64,000 nucleotides of DNA from Pasteuria penetrans (GCF_900538055.1 NZ_UZAC03000001.1:992001-1056000); one strand, 5' to 3'. Shown: positions 21,104-30,834, counted from the stretch's first letter. Numbers and translations: made by a program. The notes: generated by a model not told the origin, from the letters alone.

Positions 21104-22033
21104 CTACCATAGATACTTCATGATAAAAGAGACTACCGATAGCATCCAAATACTCCATATAGCAAGGGAGACACAAAGCACCTTTGCCATAACACAGAGC
21201 ATCTTTACCATGCTAAAATTTCCTTCCCTCTTGGAACCCTCTCTACAGTTCCTTATGAAATCCACCTTTAAATCATCATCCCACGATAATTCCCCAAAAA
21301 AACCATAACGGTCCATACCCGGCCAGAAACGAAAGGGTTTCTGCAAGGAACGTTCCCCCAACCATAGGCGGAACCACTCTATAGCTACGAGCTGGGAACC
21401 GAAAAGTAGTACCATCAAGGACAAGGGCAGGGCTGCGGGGATAAAAGAGATTGAGACAATCCACGCATTACTCTCCAAAACATAATGAAGGACATACAAG
21501 GGGACTAGGTACATCACAAACAACTGCGACACCCGCCCTCGAACGAACTTGCTGTCTTCCTCGCACATCGCCTGTGCGCACCATCTCCCTTTTCTCCTCG
21601 TCTGCCATAGAAAACTAAATCCCCATAACACCATACCCAGCATCAAGATTTCCGCCGAATGCAAACCAACCCAAAGAAAGAGGAAAACGGAAGACACGAA
21701 ACTGAGAAAACCCAACCAGGGTACACTATACCAGCGCCATACAGCCACACCCCGCACCCTTGCCTGCTGATGACATTTTTTCCCATAGTACCGCCATTCA
21801 CACACATTTTTGCATATCATCCCATATCGAAATAAAATACTAAATGTGTAGGACAAAGAAAAAAGAGCCACCACTGCAGACAGGAAGACCACCGTTACGT
21901 CTCCAGCCCCCCTTTTGGGTATCATAGAAATAAAATCAGAAAAATATAAAATAGTATAAAATGATAACAATATGTAAAATAGTAACCCAGAAATAATGCA
22001 AATAAAAACATGAAATCTTTCCCTCATGTTCAT
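21104..22033 (-). CDS. Multi-membrane-segment protein of the halocin-like cassette, copy 2
   Basis: 309 residues, ATG 22033 with TAGGGGG eight bases upstream. Likely membrane segments near 8-30, 45-68, 103-125, 128-145, 173-195, 200-222 and 280-305. The block WQTRRKGRWCAQAMC corresponds to the RRKEWDWVACMC block of the paralogue at 9995-10918. It lies 412 bases downstream of the intact Cys-rich precursor at 22446-23201. Repeated pairing of the two genes argues for a joint function such as immunity or export. No ATPase domain is present. Family not recognised. Confidence 0.65.
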   Translation of the reverse strand: MNMRERFHVFICIISGLLFYILLSFYTILYFSDFISMIPKRGAGDVTVVFLSAVVALFSLSYTFSILFRYGMICKNVCEWRYYGKKCHQQARVRGVAVWRWYSVPWLGFLSFVSSVFLFLWVGLHSAEILMLGMVLWGFSFLWQTRRKGRWCAQAMCEEDSKFVRGRVSQLFVMYLVPLYVLHYVLESNAWIVSISFIPAALPLSLMVLLFGSQLVAIEWFRLWLGERSLQKPFRFWPGMDRYGFFGELSWDDDLKVDFIRNCREGSKREGNFSMVKMLCVMAKVLCVSLAIWSIWMLSVVSFIMKYLW

Positions 22034-22202
22034 AACAATTTCCCCCTACCCCTATTCCACCAGCAGCGTACGGACAAATGTTTGTACTCCCTCAGGGCAA
22101 TTTTTAGTCCCAATTTTTGGCCCCTTCGGGGGAAACTTTCCCACATTCTTAAATGGGAGGAAATCCCTAAAAGAACCTTGTTCATAAATTCACATTCACG
22201 AA

Positions 22203-22252
22203 CCGGGTCGCCCCCCTATTTTGCCATGGTGGAACAAAAATAGGGGGGCGAC
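22203..22252. repeat. Near-perfect long hairpin
   Basis: GGGTCGCCCCCCTATTTT and its reverse complement flank a 13-base loop containing GCCATGGTGG. It sits between the intron fragment and the distal half of the split R-element. No T-run follows on either strand. Confidence 0.85.
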
Positions 22253-22257
22253 CCTTC

Positions 22258-22370
22258 ACTACCACAGGGCTCTTTACCCCAGCAACACTAGGCGGTTTGT
22301 AACCTACTACCTATCAGCCGGTTACAAAGGGCCGAGCAACCTTCATCTCTTGAACAACTTCTTGACACAC
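22258..22370 (-). mobile_element. Group II intron 5' fragment, minus strand
   Basis: Begins GTGTGTCAAGAAG at 22370 and covers about 113 bases of domain I. It follows GTTGGGGGTGT of an R-element, whose continuation (GTGAATTTATGAACAAGG) lies beyond the hairpin, so the element was interrupted here. Confidence 0.75.
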
Positions 22371-22445
22371 ACACCCCCAACGGGATGCCGCCCCCGACCT
22401 GAAACAAAATTTAATAAACGGTGCTACTGCGCCGCAGCCTGACCG

Positions 22446-23201
22446 TTAATCACAGAACCATCCACAAACATAATGGCCAAGCAAACCCGTTCCCGCACCA
22501 AGTCCCACACCGCACGCATGATGCCAAAATCTAGTCCAAGGAAAAAGCTTACAAGCAAAATCGGCCCCCTTACCTACCCCATACCCTATCCCCCCGGAAA
22601 TTGCCGAACACTTCAAACTACAAGAATCTCTCTTGAAACGCGCCACAGATTTCCCGCTTATCTTATCAGAACCCTTATATGCCACCATCCTATCCCCTTC
22701 CTCAATAAAAACCATGGATGGTGCGGAGGAGGAGCCCATTGGAACAAGAAATATCCCCTTTGCCTCACCCATACCATCTGCCCCCACAATTTCAGTAACC
22801 GATACAAAATCCCCCCCTGTTGGTAGGAATTTCAACAGGGATTGCTTAACTCCTAGAGGGGCATCCCCCCTAATCCCAAAATGAAGCCATCGAACCTTTC
22901 CTTCCTTCAACCTTACCCTCCTACCACTAAATGAATCCGCAAATTTTTCTGCATAAACATCCTTCACCTGATCAGATACGGAATTACTAAATTGGGCGGG
23001 AACCTCCTCTGACCCCACTTCCTTTATAACCAAACCCGCCAACAAACTCTCCTGCTCTCCCTCTTCCCCCAATGCCACAGAAATTCCTCCCACATCCCCA
23101 GGCCCCATTGATGTCACCACTTGCTCATTAGAATACACAGGCGGTGATAGTGCGCTAATAACAAATGGTAACATTAGGATTCTATTAACTTTCATAATCA
23201 T
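22446..23201 (-). CDS. Halocin-C8-like bacteriocin precursor, copy 2 (intact)
   Basis: 251 residues from ATG 23201 (MIMKVNRILMLPF), chosen because AAGGGA lies nine bases upstream. Signal peptide to about residue 24 (PPVYS). A pro-region of about 165 residues precedes RFKR. After it comes a 60-residue tail, DSCSLKCSAISGG onward, with six cysteines (3, 7, 26, 39, 55 and 59 of the tail), Gly-rich stretches, and the ending CGWFCD. The copy at 11325-12180 has the same plan and the same RFKRDxC junction, but ten cysteines. Architecture and Cys pattern recall halocin C8, whose precursor also has a signal peptide and a large pro/immunity part. Antimicrobial action is inferred. Confidence 0.7.
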   Translation of the reverse strand: MIMKVNRILMLPFVISALSPPVYSNEQVVTSMGPGDVGGISVALGEEGEQESLLAGLVIKEVGSEEVPAQFSNSVSDQVKDVYAEKFADSFSGRRVRLKEGKVRWLHFGIRGDAPLGVKQSLLKFLPTGGDFVSVTEIVGADGMGEAKGIFLVPMGSSSAPSMVFIEEGDRMVAYKGSDKISGKSVARFKRDSCSLKCSAISGGIGYGVGKGADFACKLFPWTRFWHHACGVGLGAGTGLLGHYVCGWFCD

Positions 23202-24165
23202 AAGAAGCATTCCCTTCTCTCTATCATAACAATGGGATACCATAGCCAAAAACAGACAAACCCCAAAGGGGTGATAGTCCCATCATTCGCTCATCGATAT
23301 AAACGTACTTTATCTATATTTTTGGTCATATCCCACTTTCCGCTGTAAGATTCAAGAGCGGATAGTCTGTGGTCCCTAAAAATTCCCTATTTGCGTCTTT
23401 TCGATTAACAATTGTTTTTATGTTTTTAATAAATAGATAGAAATTTATTGTTAAATCATATTGTAAATAGCACAAAAGGCGTTATAGGGGTGCTTTTTCT
23501 CGGAATCGTGGTTAGATATATCTTCAGAATAATTTTATTTTAATCAGGGGGTTCCCTCTGGAGGAATCCATAGGTCAGCAAAACGTCCCTCCTACACGAA
23601 ACGGGAATCTCAGTAGAACCTAAAGCTCTCCCTCCCCCTGTTTTTGGTCTCTGTTTTTGCCTTTAGTCCCTTGATCTTTTGTTTTGATTCCCTTGTGTTT
23701 TTGTTCTTTTCCCCTTGCCCCCTGGCCTAGGCCAGGGGGTTTTCGCGCCCCTACCCCTCCTCCCCCCCCCAACTCACCATTGTTGTTTGTGTTGGCCTGG
23801 CCCATTGTGTAATGGCGCCTGGCTTCCCCATCGTGGGGGCTCCAGAATGGCGCTGCTGCTGCATGGCCTTCCTTTATCCCTCCCCCTTGTGGGGAAGGGG
23901 GGTTCTTCTATGACTGTCGTTGCCTTTATGTAGCCCTATGCGACCCTATAGTCCTTCTCACTTTTACATACGCAATTTCCACTATTGCCCTTGGGAAACA
24001 GTCGATCCTCTACTCAAAAACTCTGTTCCATGATCCCTTCTGGATCCTCCACGATATGCATGATGATCAACAGGGTTAGGTGAGATAGAAAAGGGAAATA
24101 CAAGACAAGAGTGGGGAAATGTATAGAGGACAACCGCTTGGTTTCTGAAATGAAAAACTTAATAT
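23202..24165. other. Non-coding stretch with a T-rich tract and GC palindrome
   Basis: AT-rich at 23300-23560. At 23640-23715 the plus strand is dominated by T/C-rich words (CCTTTAGTCCC, TTTTGTTTTG). A 22-base perfect palindrome centred on GGCCTAGGCC follows at about 23717-23738 and then a TTTT run, so it could terminate plus-strand transcription. A 61-codon Gly/Lys/Gln-rich minus-strand frame (23620-23805) is probably chance. Confidence 0.45.
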
Positions 24166-24168
24166 AGG

Positions 24169-25558
24169 AAAGGTTGGTTTTATGATTCCAATTGACTTGG
24201 ATATAGACAGAATGGAAAAAAGGATAGAAGAACGTATACAACATTACGAACAGAAAGGATTATCGCTTCAGGAATCCATCCCCCATGTAGTGGAAGAGAT
24301 CGAGGAAGATTCTGAATGGGCTCCTGGTCCCATGGGGAGGGCTTATACTTTTATAGCCAATTATCAGTTTAAAAAACAAATTTTAGGTGGCCGGGGGAAA
24401 CACCAAAGGGGTCCCGATTTCCCAAAAGTAGACCGAAATGGTTATAAAAAACGTAAAAAACGCACCAGCAAAGGAATTGTGGTTTACTATGACCCCCAGC
24501 CAAGAAAAGGGCATTTCCGATCTGCGGTTACTAAACCCTACAAAAAATATACGAAGTCGTGTATAGATATTCTTTCCTCCTTACGTAAGGCCGGTATGTC
24601 CATAAAAAAAATATCCGAATTGTCGAATGATATTCTGCGATCAAAAATCTCACGCTCCACTGTGTCAAGATTACTTATGGGACATCTAAAGGAAGAGAAT
24701 AGAGGATTCAATGAGGAACCCATAAGAAACCCGCATGAAATTAGGACCGTAAAGGTGGATGCTTACTACAAACCCGTTCGTGGATTCGGGAAAGTAGCTG
24801 TCTATGTCATAAAAGCGAGTAGGAAAAATACATCAGGGATAAAAACAGATGAGGTTTTATCAAGTTTGGTAAATCCCCCCGAAACAGCTGAAACTTGGTA
24901 TGAAGCCCTCCAAAATGTTTACGACCGTGGTTTACGGATGGGTCCTGATACCCTTTTTATTGCTGATGGTCATAAGGGAATCAGAAAGGCGCTGAGCCAA
25001 GTATATCCCGAAGCAGGTTTTCAAGGGTGTCAATTCCACAAAATGGTGAATCTTTACCAGGCCTTCAGAAAGGATAGACCGAGAAAAAAAGGAGTGAAGT
25101 GGGAACCCATCCGAAGCCGGATTTATCAAGATATTTTTCATGTTCTTGGCAAAAAAGAGGCCCTTCATGGCTTGATACGTTTTAGTGATGACTATCAATC
25201 CAAGTTGCCCAAGCTCGTTGAAGGTCTATGGGCTTCCTTTGATGATGTGACAACGTATCTCGATTACGACCTAGCGGATGCTATTCAGAATCGTACAACG
25301 GGTTCCTTAGAGAGAAATCACAGAGAGGCCAGACGTTATACGAATGGAGTGAGCTGTTATCCTACCCTTGATTCATTCCAAAGGGTGATTGATTCCGTGT
25401 ATAAAAATTTCAACTTAGAGCAGGCAAAGAAACTTAGTGGGATGGATAATCACTCTGTGTCCGCATGGGTGCTGGGAGAATTCGCTATCCCTGCCATGTA
25501 TCCCCTATCTTCACACTAAAAAAAGAATATTCTTACATTTATTTTCAGGAAAACCAAC
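24169..25558 (+). mobile_element. IS256-type insertion sequence with short terminal repeats
   Basis: The transposase gene is framed by AGGTTGGTTTT (24169-24179) and its exact inverse AAAACCAACCT (25548-25558). The element is about 1.39 kb, the usual size for the family. The left repeat ends only two bases before the transposase ATG. I see no clear 8-9 base target duplication. Confidence 0.75.
24182..25519 (+). CDS. IS256-family (mutator-type) transposase
   Basis: 445 residues, apparently intact. The DDE residues fit VKVDAYYKP (first Asp, about 197), FIADGHKGI (second Asp, about 261) and TTGSLERNHR (Glu, about 383). CQFHKMVNLY between the second Asp and the Glu is the conserved CxxH region of the family. 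The N-terminal 150 residues are basic, with a helix-turn-helix-like segment (SLRKAGMSIKKISELSND). The AGGAAAGG before the ATG overlaps the inverted repeat, so translation depends partly on the sequence outside the element. It is the only intact transposase in the window. Confidence 0.85.
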   Translation: MIPIDLDIDRMEKRIEERIQHYEQKGLSLQESIPHVVEEIEEDSEWAPGPMGRAYTFIANYQFKKQILGGRGKHQRGPDFPKVDRNGYKKRKKRTSKGIVVYYDPQPRKGHFRSAVTKPYKKYTKSCIDILSSLRKAGMSIKKISELSNDILRSKISRSTVSRLLMGHLKEENRGFNEEPIRNPHEIRTVKVDAYYKPVRGFGKVAVYVIKASRKNTSGIKTDEVLSSLVNPPETAETWYEALQNVYDRGLRMGPDTLFIADGHKGIRKALSQVYPEAGFQGCQFHKMVNLYQAFRKDRPRKKGVKWEPIRSRIYQDIFHVLGKKEALHGLIRFSDDYQSKLPKLVEGLWASFDDVTTYLDYDLADAIQNRTTGSLERNHREARRYTNGVSCYPTLDSFQRVIDSVYKNFNLEQAKKLSGMDNHSVSAWVLGEFAIPAMYPLSSH

Positions 25559-25768
25559 CTACCCTGAGTATGGGTATGGCTTCCATTTTTTTACATAATT
25601 GCCATTTACAGTAATTTTTTATGTTTTATTATAATTTTTAAATTATTGTGTAATTTTAACTTTTATTATGTATGTCAATGGTTATAATTCATTACGATGA
25701 TATGATTTCCGAAGGATGGGGAACCCAAGAAAGTCAACCAGGGGGAGATTACAACCGAAAAAGGGATA

Positions 25769-26788
25769 TCACCATATTTTTCCCATTAAACCCATAGCAA
25801 CTACAGTATTAGCAACGAAGTTATGTAAAGCATGCAATCCTATAGACAACCAGATCGAGTACCGGCTTGCAGCCCAACCGTACAATAGTGAGTTCAAAAA
25901 AACACCGAGGAGTCCATACCATCCATAATGACTATGTGCCATAGTAAACAAAATACTGGTAATCCAAATACCCACACGCGGTTGGAACGCACCCCGAAAA
26001 AATAACTCCTCCCCAATCGCTGGTGCAATTGCTAGTAGGATCAGGGTCGACCAACCTAAGGGCGGAAGGGGGAAAAATCCAGACTCACCGGTTTCGAGAA
26101 AGAAATGAGCTATGGTCAGCATAAACCCAACACAAACACCCTTGAAAAGAGCAACCCATAAAATCCCTTTTTTTGTGGGTTGCCTATGAAGCCCTAGCCG
26201 AATTAGTGTTTCCCGCCCATTACGGGTACTACCACCCCCTACGGCGAGAATCGCAAGCAACACATAGGAAAGTTTACTAAATAGGATCACCTGATGATGG
26301 GTCATAAAATCCCAAAAATCAGTGATGGTCATGGGCGGTTGTAGAGACTTGGTACTTATGAAATCAATGAGGCAAGAAAACATCCACCATACCGCAACAC
26401 GATGAGTGTATAGTTGGGGATCCAGGTGTACTTTGGGCATTACATAGGATCGAAGCGCTGGCCACACGAAAAACGCACCCAAGGATAGATAGAGAATCAC
26501 AAGACCATAAAAGGGCAACTGCTTGACTATAGGCATATGAAAAAAGTTCTCAGGCGACGACCACTTCTTGATGGCAGCAAACACAACTCCGGGTACCTTA
26601 TATCCGACCCAAGCCACATATAGGGCTGCTAAGAAAATGTTCTTACCCCAGCGTTGGAACCATTCCCGGCGAAAACTATGGTTCAGTACCCTTGTATGTT
26701 GAACGGGGTTGAATCCCGTAACTAAAACAATAAGTGATGCCTCGAGCAAAATTTGTACTGGAAAAGGTATCGTGATCCATTGCGACAT
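25769..26788 (-). CDS. CPBP-family intramembrane metalloprotease, peptide-cassette copy 2
   Basis: About 339 residues. The start is ATG 26788 (MSQWITIPF), aligned with MSQYITM of the paralogue and preceded by TTGGAG; a longer frame exists upstream. Motifs: GEELFFRGAFQPRVGIW (EExxxR), FTMAHS (FxxxH) and HALHNF (HxxxN), inside the C-terminal CPBP domain, plus N-terminal membrane segments. The two CPBP proteins share blocks such as AVWWMFSCLI and AVGGGSTRNG and are clearly paralogues. The small secreted-peptide gene at 27075-27278 lies 286 bases upstream on the same strand, as in the other locus. Likely role: peptide maturation or immunity. Confidence 0.85.
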   Translation of the reverse strand: MSQWITIPFPVQILLEASLIVLVTGFNPVQHTRVLNHSFRREWFQRWGKNIFLAALYVAWVGYKVPGVVFAAIKKWSSPENFFHMPIVKQLPFYGLVILYLSLGAFFVWPALRSYVMPKVHLDPQLYTHRVAVWWMFSCLIDFISTKSLQPPMTITDFWDFMTHHQVILFSKLSYVLLAILAVGGGSTRNGRETLIRLGLHRQPTKKGILWVALFKGVCVGFMLTIAHFFLETGESGFFPLPPLGWSTLILLAIAPAIGEELFFRGAFQPRVGIWITSILFTMAHSHYGWYGLLGVFLNSLLYGWAASRYSIWLSIGLHALHNFVANTVVAMGLMGKIW

Positions 26789-27009
26789 GACTCCAACCAC
26801 CCTAATGATTTCCTCTGTCCCCATACCTGTAATGGTGAAAAAAATGTCAGACGATTGGGGGTATTTGTAAAGCAACCGATGGGAAAGGAAAACGGAGGAC
26901 CGAAATGGGAAGGGAAAAACATACCACCCCCTCGATCCATTCGAGGGGGATTTTATAGGGAAGACCAAGCCGACGACCAGCTTTTACCCTACAACCTAGA
27001 AAGCCCCCT

Positions 27010-27056
27010 TACAGGCATGTTCCTGTAATTTTTTTGAGTGATTACAGGAATCATTC
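27010..27056. terminator. Hairpin between peptide gene and CPBP gene
   Basis: TTCCTGTAAT and ATTACAGGAA form a perfect 10-base stem around a TTTTTTGAGTG loop, and a smaller ACAGG/CCTGT stem precedes the T-run on the plus strand. It may limit read-through from the peptide gene into the protease gene. Confidence 0.45.
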
Positions 27057-27074
27057 CTCCTACTTTCTTAAATC

Positions 27075-27278
27075 TTAGTTATTATTGATCACAATGTCAC
27101 CACAGCCAGAAAGACCCACCGCCGAACCTATGAGTATAGCAGCACCAGCAACCACGGGCAAAAATGGTTTGGCCGATGCGGTATTAGGACCAGCTACGGA
27201 GGAAGCAACCAGTACCGTAGACAACATCAGTATGGTAGTGATCCGTATTTTTCTTCCCAATATTCCGAACCCTTTCAT
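27075..27278 (-). CDS. Secreted small peptide, KRFVP family, short form
   Basis: 67 residues from ATG 27278 (a GTG lies immediately before it); AGGGAG is nine bases upstream. The signal peptide (MKGFGILGRKIRITTILMLS to NTASA) runs directly into KPFLPVVAGAAILIG, then LSGCGDIVINNN. It matches the mature part of the type A precursors (FVPVIAGAIGIG, VGC, IVVNN) but has no acidic pro-region and has KPF instead of KRF. Signal peptidase alone could release a mature peptide of about 31 residues. Position before a CPBP gene repeats the arrangement at 4.5-6.1 kb. Confidence 0.7.
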   Translation of the reverse strand: MKGFGILGRKIRITTILMLSTVLVASSVAGPNTASAKPFLPVVAGAAILIGSAVGLSGCGDIVINNN

Positions 27279-27281
27279 CAC

Positions 27282-27588
27282 AAAATACTCCCTATTTTTA
27301 GAATATTAAGTTATAATCCGCATGCACTCGAACGGAACCCCACTATAGCAAACCTTTATATGATCCATATCCAACTCATACACAAACTTTCCCCTATCAT
27401 CCTCCTGCACCTCTCCCCCTATCATACCCTAACTCTCTGGGCCCTTTCCTCATCCCACCCTGAGGAGGACCAACATGTGCAAATCCCTGTTAACCCCCAT
27501 ATAGATGTACAGGGGCGATTTTCCCATCCTTACTCCCTCATAAATCGCCTAGGAAGAACCCCCCACCCACAAACCCAAAGAAGATATC
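27282..27588. other. Intergenic, no gene recognised
   Basis: Between the peptide gene and ysxE. No hairpin or frame stands out. Confidence 0.5.
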
Positions 27589-28719
27589 CTATCCCCTCCT
27601 ACCCAGGCGAGAACGGGAAGACCAAAGGGACCGCACCATAGATTGCAACTGATCAAGATAATACAATTCCGATTTCCAAATCGATTCTAGGGATTTTTCC
27701 AACGTCCCCTTGGACGCCCCTCCCACCATAGAATAACTCACCTCCACAGGTTTTGAATCTCCCGTCGGAAGGGGTTGTTGGGAACTCCCAGCAGTGCCCT
27801 GCGGGGCAGCACTAGGGGAAATCACCCGAGAACGTTTGTACCGTTTCGCAATCCTCTCCGGATAGGCGAGATAGATAGCCAACAATTTTTTCTCCCTGGA
27901 GCGCAAACGCCACTCCTCCTCATAAGCAGCCAGAAGGCGTTGGGGAACAGCCCCCCCTGATCGATCCGGTGAATAGCGGTGGAGAAGAAGGGCGAGATCC
28001 CGAACAGGGCTATCGAGACCACAATCATCAAAATCAACCCAATAGAAGGTGGTCTCTCCCTGCACAATATTACTGGAATGGATGCGGCGATGACAAAGTG
28101 TTTTACGTGGGGGCATACCCCTCTCCGCAGACAAAAACTTCTCCATACCACGAGTGGAGAAAGAGAAAGCCTGCTCCACTCGTGTTTTGTACATATCCCA
28201 AAGGGGACGGAGGGGGGATTCACCCGCAGGTTGCGATTGGGACTGATCGGCAGCCCAGGCCTGGTACTGCCTATTCCAACCCCGGAGGAAAGCCCTATCC
28301 GGGTACATAGCAAGGTCTTGGTAGTGTTTTACAAGGGGGGAGGCTATGCGGTGCATTTTCGCCAGGGAACGCGCAAGAACAGCACCGGACAAGGGACGAT
28401 TTTTTTCGGGTGAGATGGATGCCTTCCAGGGGGTCAGATACCAATTCCCCTGGGGCGTGGGGGTAATGGATTTACCTTCGGAATTAGACAACGTAGGTAA
28501 TACATGCGGATAACCATCCTGCCGAAGCCTCCGCAGAAAACTATGGATCGACAGGAGTCGATTCTTTGCTATGGTGGTAAACTTCAGAGCGTAGATTCCC
28601 TCATCAGCAACTATTTTATATAAATTCCCACTCTTCTGTATGTATCGAGGTGTACATCGGTAGTTCTGTAACACTTGTTGAACATGGGAAAATTCTGCTT
28701 TACATGGGGCACTCTGCAC
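27589..28719 (-). CDS. ysxE: YsxE/CotS-family spore protein (kinase-like fold)
   Basis: About 376 residues, start GTG 28719 (MQSAPCKAEF), with AAGGAGG nine bases upstream. The protein has the aminoglycoside-phosphotransferase-like fold of the CotS/YsxE/YutH family of spore coat proteins. NLYKIVADEGIYALKFT is the N-lobe lysine region, LCHRRIHSSNIV the catalytic-loop region (with RIHSSN in place of GDxxxxN), and YWVDFDDCG the metal-binding DFD. In Bacillus ysxE follows spoVID, as here (58 bases). YsxE assists SpoVID in spore encasement. A Ser/Pro-rich insert of about 40 residues near the C-terminus (VISPSAAPQG) is unusual. Confidence 0.8.
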   Translation of the reverse strand: MQSAPCKAEFSHVQQVLQNYRCTPRYIQKSGNLYKIVADEGIYALKFTTIAKNRLLSIHSFLRRLRQDGYPHVLPTLSNSEGKSITPTPQGNWYLTPWKASISPEKNRPLSGAVLARSLAKMHRIASPLVKHYQDLAMYPDRAFLRGWNRQYQAWAADQSQSQPAGESPLRPLWDMYKTRVEQAFSFSTRGMEKFLSAERGMPPRKTLCHRRIHSSNIVQGETTFYWVDFDDCGLDSPVRDLALLLHRYSPDRSGGAVPQRLLAAYEEEWRLRSREKKLLAIYLAYPERIAKRYKRSRVISPSAAPQGTAGSSQQPLPTGDSKPVEVSYSMVGGASKGTLEKSLESIWKSELYYLDQLQSMVRSLWSSRSRLGRRG

Positions 28720-28776
28720 CAGAGTCACCCTCCTTCAGTAACCTATCCATAAGGACTCTCTACACAACCCGCCATG

Positions 28777-29715
28777 TCACGATGTCCCCGTAGGAACATA
28801 AAGCACCTGCCCCTCACTCAGTTCCCTTGTATCCAGACGATTACAATCCAACAATTGGCTTACCGATACGGAATAACGATTCGCTAGCTGATCCAGGGTA
28901 TCCGACCGTTGCACAATGACCATCCGCATGGGGGTAAAGCTCTCCTCATGTTCCTTCAGCAACCAATGCAACCAAGAGGTAGGGTGGGTGACCGATGAAT
29001 CCTCGGTTTCTTCTGTCATACCCTCCTCTCTTTCATCGCCCCGTTTCTCCAACGTAGTGGTAGGACCAGAAGATAATGTACCCTCCCCTTCATGGGCTGG
29101 GAATTCAGATCCCCCTGGTCCAGACGACCCCAGGGAACCATTGGATTCCCCCTCTTCCGCCGACGAGGGTTCCAAATCGGAATTCACGCATCCCATGACT
29201 GTAACGCTACGGGTGGGAGATGGATCCCCCGTATTTTCGGAAAGAGTACAACTGCTGGAGGGAATGGACAAGGAGGGCCCCTGCAGTCCCACAGGTTCCC
29301 CCGCCGTTTGTGGATGACTCCCATCCGGTACGAATCCATCCACTAGCAGAATAGCTTCGATCTGCAACTCTGTGGGAGATATCAACTGATAGTCAAAATG
29401 CTCAATCTCTGCTGTCATAAGTTGCACATTAGCACGGTTGGGAGGCAGAGTAATCTCCACCGGAACCGTATGCGATAGCTCCTGCGACGAAGATTCCAAT
29501 TCCTCCTCGCCCCAAGGGTCTTGACTAGATCCCTCCGCCTCATAGGTCCCATGCAGACGGAGGGACCCCTCAATTCTTAGGTTGTTACCCTCATCATGAA
29601 TCGAAACATCCGGATAAAGATCAAGCTCTACCAACGTACGAATCCCCGGTTGCCGTGCCGGGAGTTGCACCCTCTCAGAAATATCAAAACGCAACTGATG
29701 AAAAGAATTTTGCAT
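28777..29715 (-). CDS. spoVID: Spore coat encasement protein SpoVID
   Basis: 312 residues. The N-terminal domain (LRFDISERVQLPARQPG, then LDLYPDVSIHDEGNNLRIEG) is the SPOVID domain. An acidic, Ser/Pro-rich low-complexity middle follows (about 115-245). A C-terminal LysM domain (MVIVQRSDTLDQLANRYSVS, LLDCNRLD, LSEGQVLYVPTG) ends the protein. The middle is much shorter than in the 575-residue B. subtilis protein. SpoVID tethers the spore coat to the SpoIVA basement layer and drives encasement. Start ATG 29715, with GGGGA eight bases upstream. First gene of the spoVID-ysxE pair. Confidence 0.85.
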   Translation of the reverse strand: MQNSFHQLRFDISERVQLPARQPGIRTLVELDLYPDVSIHDEGNNLRIEGSLRLHGTYEAEGSSQDPWGEEELESSSQELSHTVPVEITLPPNRANVQLMTAEIEHFDYQLISPTELQIEAILLVDGFVPDGSHPQTAGEPVGLQGPSLSIPSSSCTLSENTGDPSPTRSVTVMGCVNSDLEPSSAEEGESNGSLGSSGPGGSEFPAHEGEGTLSSGPTTTLEKRGDEREEGMTEETEDSSVTHPTSWLHWLLKEHEESFTPMRMVIVQRSDTLDQLANRYSVSVSQLLDCNRLDTRELSEGQVLYVPTGTS

Positions 29716-30187
29716 GATCAGTTCCCCAGCCCTCCTTAGCCCTCCTCATGGAGTCTCCTACGCACCCCGAAATTCCCTATTCCATTCCGTTCCTGCCATC
29801 CCTCAATGATGGCGTAAAAGTCGATAGCAACGCATGTCAAATCGTACGGATCCACTGGAACGTCACCTTCCTAAAAAAGCCTACTCAATTTCCCTTTACC
29901 ACATGACATCCAAAATTTCGCGTTTCCCCCCGCCGTACCCTATTATGTACCCCGTACAGTACCTACCTAGACGTACCCCGCTTGTACCCCAGGTGAACCC
30001 TTCCCCCGCTACAGTAAAGGAAATCAGCCACAATGAAGGGAAACGTTCATACTGATCTCATCGTTCTATGATGAAGTACCATTACATAGAGATATTTCTA
30101 CCCGATTTGTGTCAGTAAGGTTATGTTCATAAGGGACAGGGGGCCCCCTTGTGAACCATGGATTCTTTCTACGTAGCGCATTTCCAT
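29716..30187. other. Intergenic, no gene recognised
   Basis: Region upstream of spoVID. No frame with recognisable content; probably contains the spoVID promoter. Confidence 0.5.
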
Positions 30188-30720
30188 GCGAGTAGAACCG
30201 ATATTTCAACCAGGCCCCTCACAGAACCGGATTCTCCCGCGGGTTCGGCTTTTCCCACTCCACATAGATCCATGGTAATGGATCCCTATCCTTACTGTGT
30301 GAATTACAGGACTGGTATGAGTTCCCGTTGGATCTTTCCAGACCCACCCCAGGTGAACCACCCCATAGCTACCACGAGCCAGTCTGCCTCCGTGTGCAAA
30401 AGACTTCCTCGATATCCCCTCAATTTCTACGGCCTAGCCGACGATTGGGGCGCTGAACGTTTGCACGACAAGTTCCTAAGTACAAGGAGAAACCCGTAGT
30501 GTATTCCGCCCGTACATCGCATGCCCCTAGGACAGTGGATAGGTCTTCCTCCATAGCTTAATCCCGAGATAGGGATCCATACCCTTTGATTTCGAAATGA
30601 CCCCCCCCTTTCTGATGCGTTCTCGGTTGGTTCCGATATGAACCCTCTTTTCGATGCGTCCTCGGTCGGTTCCGAAGGACCCCCCTTCCTGCCCCCAGTT
30701 CGGCACAGACCCCCAACATA
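30188..30720 (-). mobile_element. Group II intron remnant, minus strand, degenerate
   Basis: The 3' end on the minus strand reads GGTTCTACTCGC with a domain VI-like GGTTGAAATATC before it and a damaged domain V (AGCCGAACCCGCGGGAGAAT). Further 5', blocks such as CGTCCTCGGTCGGTTCCGA on the plus strand match other copies. Inactive. Confidence 0.55.
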
Positions 30721-30834
30721 TAGTTATATTTGTTATAATAAATGATAATTTAACCAACACCAATTTTATAATAAATACTATTTTATGTAAATAAATATAC
30801 ACATTCCGAATCCCCCTCCATAACCCCTTCCCAT
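30721..30834. other. AT-rich spacer
   Basis: Short AT-rich stretch separating the intron remnant from the decayed pdxT copy. Confidence 0.4.

Noticed and set aside
23620-23805. 61-codon Gly/Lys/Gln-rich minus-strand frame
   Set aside because: Low complexity, no ribosome-binding site, and the composition follows from a T/C-rich tract and a palindrome.
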